A DNA stretch of 34,961 bases, taken from the NCBI GenBank assembly GCA_003566375.1, contig PXDN01000143.1, positions 1 to 34,961 on the forward strand, written 5' to 3'. The DNA comes from Opitutia bacterium. Its GTDB lineage: Bacteria; Verrucomicrobiota; Verrucomicrobiia; Opitutales; T3Sed10-336. Positions 18,918 through 26,554 of the stretch are shown here, in pieces. Both the position numbers and the translations under genes were made by a program. The notes under the pieces were generated by a model. It was not told where the DNA came from. It did no database searches and was given only the letters and a program-made list of their open reading frames with translations. Every line of letters begins with the position of its first letter. Position 1 is the first letter of the stretch.

Positions 18918-21824
18918 ATGAATATTTTCTCACTTCTCCCCGCGCGGATTCTGATTGTTGGCATGGTGTCGTGGACCGGATTGGCCGCTGTCGCGGAGGA
19001 GCCGCCCGCCGATTCCTGGCGCAGTGAATTATATGATGAAACGTGGAGCCCACCCGGTTTGGAGAAGGATTTTTATTCCGACAAAATCATCCAGGATTTC
19101 TCCCACGCCGGTTACCGGCTCGGGGCTCCGGTCCCCCGCATCAACGCTCCCGGGTTTGGGGTGAAGTTGTTCGACGTGACCCAGCCGCCGTATTCGGCGG
19201 ATCCCTCGGGAGCGACGGACAGCACTCTGGCCATCCAGCAAGCGCTGACCGAGGCCGGCAACTCCGGCGGCGGGGTTGTCTATTTGCCCGGGGGCACTTA
19301 CCGGGTTTCGATTCTGTCCGGCAACAGCGCCCTGGTCATCAACCACTCCAATGTTATTTTACGGGGTGCGGGGGTTGGGGAGACTTTCCTTTACAACACC
19401 ACCTACGACCGGCGGGGCGGCCGCATCATCAGCGTCACCCAATCGGGTGGCTGGAAAAACGACCGCAATCCGACCGTGTTGATCACCCGCGACCTGATGG
19501 GGCCGACGCGGGTCATCCAGGTGGCATCCACCCTCCCGTTCGCGGTGGGCAACTGGATTGTCATCCGCACCGACACCACCGTCCACTGGGTCGATGAACA
19601 CCAGGAACCGGATTGGCGGCCCCACGCCGGCACCGGCAACCTGACCGGCCTCTCCTACAAGCGGCAAATTCTCGCGATTGACCGGGAAGCCAACACCCTG
19701 CTTATCGACGCGCCGACCCGCTACGCGGTCAAAACCCGCGACCGGGCGCGGGTGCATCCGGCCGATGGCGCCATCAGCGAATTCGGGCTGGAGGATTTTT
19801 CCATCGGCAACCTCGAGCATCCCGGCACGGAATCCTCCCAGTGGTCGTCATTGAGCTACCAAAACCCGGACCACCACGCCTGGTCGGTCCACGGCAACGC
19901 CGCCATCTCCATCGCCAACGCCCGCAACGGCTGGGTGCGCAACGTCCATTCTTTCCGGCCCTCCGCCAACGGCCGCAACACCCACATCCTGAGCAACGGA
20001 TTGACGATGAGTTTTGTCCGCTCCGTCACGGTGGAAAACGTCCGCATGGAGCGGCCGCTCTACGGCGGGGGCGGCGGCAACGGCTACATGTTCCGCATGA
20101 CCAATTCCAGCGAAGTGCTGGTGCGCGATTCCCTGGCCGCTTACAACCGGCACGGATTTGTTTATTCGTCGATGGCTTCAACCGGCAATGTCATCCTCGA
20201 CAGCGAGGACCGGTTCACCAACCGCCAGGCCGCCACCACCGGCAACGCGGGCGGCGCCAACAGCGACCACCACATGTTTTTCTCCCACTCCAACCTGGTG
20301 GACCGCGGGCGGGTTCGCGATTCGATGTTCGAGGCCCGCTACCGGCCCTTCACCGCTTCTCCCCGCCACAACATCACGGCGGCGCACAGCGTGTTTTGGA
20401 ACACCATGGGTCTCGGCCCCGGCACCAACGCCGTGCACAGCGACCAAGCCCGTTATGGCTATGTCATCGGCACCCGGGGGCTGGACGGCTCCAGCCGTTT
20501 CGGGGTCATTTTGGGCGACGGCACCCGCCCGCAAACCCTGCCCACCGATCACGTCGAAGGGATTGGCGACGGGGCCAATCTGTATCCAGGTTCCCTTTAC
20601 CTGCACCAGCTCGACCGCCGCGAAACCGGCATCCAGCCCGAGTTTCTCCGCAATGATCCGGCGGTTTTCCCCGGCAACGCCGCCCGTTTGCGGGGCGCCG
20701 CCACCATCGGTCGGCGGGTCGGGGCCGGGCAGGGGAATTTGACCTTTGCCTGGACGCTGGTGGACGGACCCGGAGCGGCGGTGTTCACCGATCCCGCCTC
20801 CCCGGCCACCCGCTTGCTAATGGAGCGCCCCGGCGTTTACCGGGTGAGGCTGACCGTAACCGGCGGCGATGCCGAGGGGGTGCGCGAAGACGAAGTCCGC
20901 TTTCACGGTCCCGCCCGCGATGAACCGGAGCCGGAGGTTTTCGAGTTTTCTCCCACTGACGACACCCATGTTCAATCAAGCAACGCTCTGGCCAATTTCG
21001 GTGGCAACACCACCCTGTGGGTCAAGGCGCTCGGCAATACCAACGAACGGCAGGCCTACCTGCGGTTCGATCTTTCCGGGGTTGAAATGGATCCCGGCCG
21101 CATCCGCGATGCCGCCCTGTTTCTGCAAAAGACCAACGAAACCACTCCCCACGACGGCGCCTTGTTCCGCGGGACGGATCACAATTGGTCCGAGGGAACC
21201 ATGACTTACATCAACAAGCCGGTGGCCGACATTCCCGTGACCACCTGGTCCGGCAACGGCAGTCCCGGCCCGTTGAAGCTTGAAGTCGGCGGTGCCGTTT
21301 CCGCCGCGCTGACGGACGGCGGTTTGCTGACCCTTCGACTTGGCATTACCCGCCAAACCGACTCCGGTCCGATCATGCGTTACGCATCCAAGGAGTACGA
21401 AAATCAGAACCAGCGTCCGGTCTTGCGCGTGTCAGCCGTTCCGGCTCCGCTCTTCTATGACGCGTGGGTGGCGGAAAACGGGATTCCCGCCGAACGGGCC
21501 GGCCGGCACTTCGACCACTTTGGCGGCGGTCTCCCCAATCTTGTCACCTACCTGACCGGGGGAGGAACCTTTGCGGAGCGGCCGCGGCTATTTGTGGAAG
21601 ACGGTGTTATGCGTGTAACCCTGCCGTGGCGGCGGGATTTGGGGGAAACCAGTGGTTTCAGTCTGCAAGTTTCCGAAAACCTGCTCGACTGGGAGTTGGC
21701 CGAAACCAGCGATTGGTCGGCGGAGGATCTGGACGACGACCGCGTCTTGTGGAGCGGCCGGTCTCAGGAAAAGGCCACCGTCGGCGACCGCCGGTTCTTT
21801 CGACTCACCTTCTTTGGGGACTGA
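18918..21824 (+). CDS. Secreted right-handed beta-helix (pectate-lyase-3-like) protein with PKD-like and DNRLRE/CBM96-like domains
   Basis: Signal peptide; VTQPPYSADPSGATDSTLAIQQALTEAGNSGGGVVYLPGGTYRV...VILRGAGVGETFL; PKD-like LTFAWTLVDGPGAAVFTDP...GVYRVRLTVTGGD; DNRLRE-like DDTHVQSSNALANFGGNTTLWVKALGNTNERQAYLRFDLSGV...WSEGTMTYINKP. Confidence 0.85.
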   Translation: MNIFSLLPARILIVGMVSWTGLAAVAEEPPADSWRSELYDETWSPPGLEKDFYSDKIIQDFSHAGYRLGAPVPRINAPGFGVKLFDVTQPPYSADPSGATDSTLAIQQALTEAGNSGGGVVYLPGGTYRVSILSGNSALVINHSNVILRGAGVGETFLYNTTYDRRGGRIISVTQSGGWKNDRNPTVLITRDLMGPTRVIQVASTLPFAVGNWIVIRTDTTVHWVDEHQEPDWRPHAGTGNLTGLSYKRQILAIDREANTLLIDAPTRYAVKTRDRARVHPADGAISEFGLEDFSIGNLEHPGTESSQWSSLSYQNPDHHAWSVHGNAAISIANARNGWVRNVHSFRPSANGRNTHILSNGLTMSFVRSVTVENVRMERPLYGGGGGNGYMFRMTNSSEVLVRDSLAAYNRHGFVYSSMASTGNVILDSEDRFTNRQAATTGNAGGANSDHHMFFSHSNLVDRGRVRDSMFEARYRPFTASPRHNITAAHSVFWNTMGLGPGTNAVHSDQARYGYVIGTRGLDGSSRFGVILGDGTRPQTLPTDHVEGIGDGANLYPGSLYLHQLDRRETGIQPEFLRNDPAVFPGNAARLRGAATIGRRVGAGQGNLTFAWTLVDGPGAAVFTDPASPATRLLMERPGVYRVRLTVTGGDAEGVREDEVRFHGPARDEPEPEVFEFSPTDDTHVQSSNALANFGGNTTLWVKALGNTNERQAYLRFDLSGVEMDPGRIRDAALFLQKTNETTPHDGALFRGTDHNWSEGTMTYINKPVADIPVTTWSGNGSPGPLKLEVGGAVSAALTDGGLLTLRLGITRQTDSGPIMRYASKEYENQNQRPVLRVSAVPAPLFYDAWVAENGIPAERAGRHFDHFGGGLPNLVTYLTGGGTFAERPRLFVEDGVMRVTLPWRRDLGETSGFSLQVSENLLDWELAETSDWSAEDLDDDRVLWSGRSQEKATVGDRRFFRLTFFGD

Positions 21825-21846
21825 TCTCCCGCCATAAGCCCGAACC

Positions 21847-21915
21847 GGAGGCCCCGAAGCAATCGCTTGCAAACCGCATGCCGTCCGCTGAAGCGGGACG
21901 CTCCCGCTTACAAGC
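21847..21915 (+). repeat. Intergenic palindromic repeat, unit A copy 1
   Basis: ggaggccccgaagcaatcgcttgcaaaccgcatgccgtccgctgaagcgggacgctcccgcttacaagc; contains ccgc-tgaa-gcgg and agcggga-cgc-tcccgct hairpins. Confidence 0.92.
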
Positions 21916-21933
21916 CGGGGATCGCCGAAAAAA

Positions 21934-21957
21934 GGAGCGCCAGCCTTCAGGCGGCGA
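21934..21957 (-). repeat. Intergenic palindromic repeat, unit B (core of unit A in inverted orientation)
   Basis: ggagcgccagccttcaggcggcga; reverse complement tcgccgcctgaaggctggcgctcc resembles the unit A core cgtccgctgaagcgggacgctcc. Confidence 0.75.
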
Positions 21958-21960
21958 TCA

Positions 21961-22030
21961 GGAGGCCCCGAAGTAACCGCTTGCAAACCGCATGTCGTCC
22001 GCTGAAGCGGGGCGCTCCCCCTTTGCAAGC
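21961..22030 (+). repeat. Intergenic palindromic repeat, unit A copy 2
   Basis: ggaggccccgaagtaaccgcttgcaaaccgcatgtcgtccgctgaagcggggcgctccccctttgcaagc; nearly identical to 21847-21915; cgcttgcaaa pairs with tttgcaagcg at its end. Confidence 0.92.
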
Positions 22031-22197
22031 GCATGCGCCTCCTTACCCCGACAACTTCAAATCTGGCAGGCCGACTGCCATCTCTCACTTTTTTCCTTTT
22101 GCCCAACTTCCCGCCATGAGAAGGTGGCTTCTCCACAAACCGAAAACGGGTTTATTCGGGAACCCTTTTTTCCCGTCCTTGACTGAATTTTTTATTT

Positions 22198-23505
22198 ATG
22201 AACACCATCAGCCGAATCCCTTCATTCATCCAGTCGGCGCTGGCCGGCATCGTTTTGGCCTTTCTTTCTCCGGCCGTTTCCCAAGCGAGTGACTATATCC
22301 GCGCCTTGGAGCCGTCCACCGAACCGATCCACGTCCGCGTGCTGTTTGAGAGCAATCCCTCCCGCGAGGCCGTGGTCGCGTGGACCACCACCGCCCCCGG
22401 CGAAAACCACCGACTTTATTACGACACCGAACCGCGCGGAGGCGATTTGGATGCCTATCGGCACGACCTGCCGAGCACCCACAGCGCTCCCTACACCTTG
22501 CTGGATGCGGAACGGGAGGCGGGCATGCACTCGTGGTCCCACAACGTCTTTCTCGACGACCTCGAACCCGCCACCGCCTATTACCTGACCGTGGTTTCGG
22601 ACGGGGACGCGTCGGAAGAACTTCACTTCATCACCGCGCCCGCCGATGAAACGCCGGTGCGGTTGGTGGCGGTGGGTGATTCACGCACGCCCCGCGCCGG
22701 GAGAACCCACCCGGAAAACGACCGCCGCCTGGTCAACGCGCTGATGCGCCGCCAGATGGAGGAGCATCCGGACGTGCTCGCCATGATCCACGGGGCCGAC
22801 TACACCAACCGGGCCTACTGGGCTGAATTGTATTGGTGGTTAAAGGACCACGCTGAAATGACCACCACCGCGGACAACCGCCTGCTGCCGATCATACCCT
22901 CCCGCGGCAACCACGACCGGGATGTCGGGTTTGAGGAGATGTTTTGGTGGCCGGACCGGGAGAACGATTATTACTACACCACGCACCTGAACGCGGAGTC
23001 GGCCCTGATCACGCTCAACACGGAAATCAGCCGCGGCGGGAATCAGCGGGAATGGCTGGAATCGCAATTGGCCGAACTTCGTCCGGGGAAGCGCTGGCTG
23101 GTGGCGATGTATCACCGCCCGGCCTTCCCGAGCGTGCGGGATTTCGAAGGCGCGGCCCCGCAGCGGTTGGCCTGGGTTCCCTTGTTTGATCAATACGGGC
23201 TCGACCTCGGCTATGAGTCCCATGACCACGCCCTCAAACGCACCCATCCGATTTACCAAGGTCAAATCGACGAAGAGCGCGGGGTGATTTATTTTGGCGA
23301 CGGAGGCGGGGGCGTGCCGCAGCGGCGGCCCGACCCCGACCGTTGGTATTTGGCCGCCACCGGCCGCCACCACCACACCCACTTGCTGACCTTCACCAGC
23401 GACAAGCTGGAGGTGAAGGCGATCAACATCGACGATGAGGTGGTGGACGAATTCGCACTCACTCATGACCGGCGGGAGGTGGTGACCGCCGGGTCCATGC
23501 AATGA
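22198..23505 (+). CDS. Secreted purple-acid-phosphatase-like metallophosphoesterase
   Basis: Signal peptide; Fn3-like N-domain with AVVAWTTTAPGENHRLYYDT...LDDLEPATAYYLTVVS; metallophosphatase motifs VGDSR, HGADYT, SRGNHDRD, MYHRP, SHDHALKRTHP. Confidence 0.83.
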   Translation: MNTISRIPSFIQSALAGIVLAFLSPAVSQASDYIRALEPSTEPIHVRVLFESNPSREAVVAWTTTAPGENHRLYYDTEPRGGDLDAYRHDLPSTHSAPYTLLDAEREAGMHSWSHNVFLDDLEPATAYYLTVVSDGDASEELHFITAPADETPVRLVAVGDSRTPRAGRTHPENDRRLVNALMRRQMEEHPDVLAMIHGADYTNRAYWAELYWWLKDHAEMTTTADNRLLPIIPSRGNHDRDVGFEEMFWWPDRENDYYYTTHLNAESALITLNTEISRGGNQREWLESQLAELRPGKRWLVAMYHRPAFPSVRDFEGAAPQRLAWVPLFDQYGLDLGYESHDHALKRTHPIYQGQIDEERGVIYFGDGGGGVPQRRPDPDRWYLAATGRHHHTHLLTFTSDKLEVKAINIDDEVVDEFALTHDRREVVTAGSMQ

Positions 23506-24524
23506 GCCGGAATTTTCCCGGTGAACCGGCGGCCGCCTCCGCGAATGGCGGGGAGCGCGCCCTGGCCGCCGCGTCGTGGATATTGCGCGCGGCCATTTGT
23601 CTGCATGCCGTGGCGCTGTTCATCATCGTCTTTCAAAACCGGCAAACCCAGTTCGGGAATCTGCTCTTCATGGAGTGGCTCATCAATGTTGAGGACCCGT
23701 ATCTGGCGGCGGTTTTCGTGGAAAAAATCACGGTGTCGCTCTACCTTGCCGCCGGGTTGGTGATTCTGTTCAAACCGCTGTGGCCCCTCTTGCTGCTGAT
23801 GTCCGGCTACGCCTTTCTGGAAGCCTGCGCGGCCGTCTTCAACGCCGGGTTTCGCTTCAGCGAATGGAGCTTGGCGGCCCAGTCCCTCCGTTTCGGGCTC
23901 CCCCTGGTGTTGCTGATTTTGGTGGCCGGACCGCGGATGGCGGCGTTGCGGGAGTGGCGCGTGCCGCTGGCGGCGGGGCTGTTGCGGATTTTGGTGGCGC
24001 TGGTTTTTTTCACCCACGGCTACCTCGCCCTGTTGGAAAACCCGCGCTTCATCGACCTGATCATCGGCACCTCGGGCAACATTTTCGGTTCACGGCTCAG
24101 CGAGGCTTCGGCGGTGGTGTTGCTCAAATGGATTGCGATTATCGACTTTTGCGTGGCCCTCGCGGTGCTCATTTATCCGACTCCCCTGCTGGTGCCGCGA
24201 ACGTTTTGGGCCGCTCCCTGCCGCGTTTGCCCGATCCGGCGGGTGATCCTGCCCGCCTTGATGATTTGGCTGGCGGGCTGGGGGCTGGTCACCGCCCTTT
24301 CGCGCATGACCACCCTCGGCATACCCGCCGGGCTGGGCCAATACCCGGAGTTGTTGATCCGGGCTTCGCACGTTCTCGGCCCGCTGGCCTTGTGGGCGTT
24401 GTTCACCGCTTCCCTCCAACCGGGAACGTGCCGGTCGCCTGCCGTCGGCGGAGGCCGGGACCGCGAACCCGCCACCCCCGCGCCGGGCGGCCAACCGGAG
24501 GCCCTGCCGGGGCGCGCCGGGTAA
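23502..24524 (+). CDS. Multi-spanning membrane protein, DoxX-like, possible internal duplication
   Basis: Several hydrophobic TM segments; start codon overlaps the upstream stop (ATGA), consistent with translational coupling. Confidence 0.7.
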   Translation: MSRNFPGEPAAASANGGERALAAASWILRAAICLHAVALFIIVFQNRQTQFGNLLFMEWLINVEDPYLAAVFVEKITVSLYLAAGLVILFKPLWPLLLLMSGYAFLEACAAVFNAGFRFSEWSLAAQSLRFGLPLVLLILVAGPRMAALREWRVPLAAGLLRILVALVFFTHGYLALLENPRFIDLIIGTSGNIFGSRLSEASAVVLLKWIAIIDFCVALAVLIYPTPLLVPRTFWAAPCRVCPIRRVILPALMIWLAGWGLVTALSRMTTLGIPAGLGQYPELLIRASHVLGPLALWALFTASLQPGTCRSPAVGGGRDREPATPAPGGQPEALPGRAG

Positions 24525-24547
24525 GGGGTTGCCCCTTTGCGGCACCG

Positions 24548-26380
24548 ATGTTCATGAGATTCGCCTTGATGGGAAAAAAAACCACCTTGGTTTTATCGAT
24601 TGCGGCGGTCACGGGGTTGTTGATCCCGCGCGCGCTCGACGCCCATCCGGTTTCCCTAACCTCCAGCCTGATCGATGTCGGGGAGGAGGCGGTGTCGGTG
24701 GAGATGGAGGTGCTGGTCGAAGACTTGGTTCTGTATTACCGGCTCGAACACGACGGGGAGTTTCTCTTTCCGACCGGGGTGCTCCAACGGCAGGCGCGGG
24801 AACACGGATCGTTTCTGCTGAACTATTTTCAATTGCGCGACGGGGAGGGGCAACGGCTGGATGGGGAAGTCACCGGGATCGATTTTTCGGAATTCGAGGA
24901 CAAACCGGGGATTCATTTTGACGACCTAATGGCCTACTCGTTGATTTACGAGCTGCGCTACCCGTTGCGGGAACCGTTGGAACACCTGACGGTTTCCCAG
25001 GAATTCGGCGGGGCCGATCCGATCATTCCGGCCGAGATGGAGGTGTCGGTTTTTCACGGCGGAGCGCGGGTCGATACCCGCGTGGACCTGAGCCACCGCA
25101 CCGCCCACACCTTTACCCTTGATCCGTCGGAGACACCCGGAGCGAAAACGGATTTGGAAACCGCGCGCGAACGGCGGCGCGAGCGGCGGGACGAGACCCT
25201 TGGCATCACCAGCTACAGCGCGGTTTACAGCTACGTTTACGTCACCGACACCGAGGTTCGCCACGAAATGCTGATCCCGTTGCTGACCCTGGAGGAGTGG
25301 GTGCGGTTGGAGCGAAGCGACCCGGATTTCCTCACCGTGGAGGAACAGGAGGCGGCGCGGCCCCGCATCGACGGGTTTTTGCGGCAACAGCAACGGCTTG
25401 AAATCGACGGCACGGTTTCCACGCCCAGGCTGCAACGGGTGGAGTTTTTCGGCCCGGGCATCCGGGATTTCGCGGCCGGCGCGCCGGAGCGCAAAGTCAG
25501 CGTTTACAACACCCGGGTCGGGGTGATTTTCAGCCATCCGGTGGAGGCGCCGCCGCGGGAGATGACCTTTGCGTGGCGGTTTTACGAGGAACGCCTGCCG
25601 TTGTTGCGCCCGCGGATTTACGTATTCGAGGAGGAAGGACACGACGCCTTGCTCACGCCCGCCCGTCCGTCGTTTTCATGGCAACGGGAAACGGAGCGCG
25701 AGTTCGGCCGCCTGATTGAACCGCCCCCGCCGGAAATCGCCGAGGCCCCGCGAATTCCCCTTGCCATCCTGCTGGGGGGCGCGGCGGCGGTGTTGTTGGC
25801 GGTCGCCGGAGTCCGCGCCGCCGGTCGGTCCCGCCGGGTTTGTTTCGGGGTGGCGGGCGTCCTGGTTCTGGGCGTGATGGTTGCGCGGCAGGTAACAACG
25901 CCGCTGCCGGCTGTTTGGTTTTCCCCGCCCGGCGTTGCGGCGGAGGAAGCCCGTTCCATTTTCCAAACCCTGCACGGGAATATTCACCGCGCCTTTGATT
26001 ACCGGGAGGAGGAGCGGATTTATGATGCCTTGGCCGGGAGCGTGGCCGGGCCGTTGTTGGAGGAATTGTATTTGCAGGTTCGCCGACAGCTGACGGTGGA
26101 GGATCAGGGGGGAGCGGTCTCGCGGGTGGACGGGATTGAACTGCTGGAGGGGCAAAAGGAACCGCTGCCCGGTCGAAGCCGTTTCGGGCGCGGGTTTGTT
26201 TACCGGTCCTCTTGGACGGTGACCGGAACGGTCGAGCATTGGGGACACATCCACACGCGGACCAATCGGCACGAAGGGGTGTTTACGGTGGAAACCGTGG
26301 AAGGGCGCTGGAAAATCACGGAATTTGAACCGCTGGCGGAGGAGCCGGTGCGCCGTTCCATTCGGGTGCGGGATTTTTGA
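24548..26380 (+). CDS. Membrane-anchored protein of unknown function, exported N-domain and C-terminal domain separated by two TM helices
   Basis: Signal peptide MGKKTTLVLSIAAVTGLLIPRALDAHPVSLTSSLIDV; TMs IPLAILLGGAAAVLLAVAGV and RVCFGVAGVLVLGVMVA; the ORF-track N-extension overlaps the upstream gene and is discounted. Confidence 0.75.
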   Translation: MFMRFALMGKKTTLVLSIAAVTGLLIPRALDAHPVSLTSSLIDVGEEAVSVEMEVLVEDLVLYYRLEHDGEFLFPTGVLQRQAREHGSFLLNYFQLRDGEGQRLDGEVTGIDFSEFEDKPGIHFDDLMAYSLIYELRYPLREPLEHLTVSQEFGGADPIIPAEMEVSVFHGGARVDTRVDLSHRTAHTFTLDPSETPGAKTDLETARERRRERRDETLGITSYSAVYSYVYVTDTEVRHEMLIPLLTLEEWVRLERSDPDFLTVEEQEAARPRIDGFLRQQQRLEIDGTVSTPRLQRVEFFGPGIRDFAAGAPERKVSVYNTRVGVIFSHPVEAPPREMTFAWRFYEERLPLLRPRIYVFEEEGHDALLTPARPSFSWQRETEREFGRLIEPPPPEIAEAPRIPLAILLGGAAAVLLAVAGVRAAGRSRRVCFGVAGVLVLGVMVARQVTTPLPAVWFSPPGVAAEEARSIFQTLHGNIHRAFDYREEERIYDALAGSVAGPLLEELYLQVRRQLTVEDQGGAVSRVDGIELLEGQKEPLPGRSRFGRGFVYRSSWTVTGTVEHWGHIHTRTNRHEGVFTVETVEGRWKITEFEPLAEEPVRRSIRVRDF

Positions 26381-26400
26381 TCCCCCTAAATTGGTCCCTT

Positions 26401-26420
26401 CGGCGGGAAACTTCCCGCCG
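26401..26420. repeat. Perfect 9-bp inverted repeat (possible terminator hairpin without U-tract)
   Basis: cggcgggaa-ac-ttcccgccg just downstream of the stop at 26380. Confidence 0.6.
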
Positions 26421-26554
26421 CATGAAACGGCTCGTTAGAACAGCCACGGGTCGCGGTAAATCCGGGGGAGGCCAGGAGGCAAAGGGAAAGGGAGCGATCA
26501 GAGTGAACTTTGAAACTTGCTTTTTTGTTTGGGTAACTCTTTTTTCATCCGCCG

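Noticed and set aside
21847-22030. Repeat array considered as a CRISPR
   Set aside because: Only two direct copies with internal palindromes, one inverted unit between them rather than unique spacers, and no cas genes
21588-22136. 182-aa minus-strand ORF containing [18 protein letters not shown] repeats
   Set aside because: The repeated peptide is a translation of the intergenic palindromic DNA repeats, not a protein feature
22198-23505. Metallophosphatase considered as inactivated (GDxxY and GHxH not canonical)
   Set aside because: Asp and His at the metal-ligand positions appear retained (HGADY, SHDH); the changes are in flanking glycines
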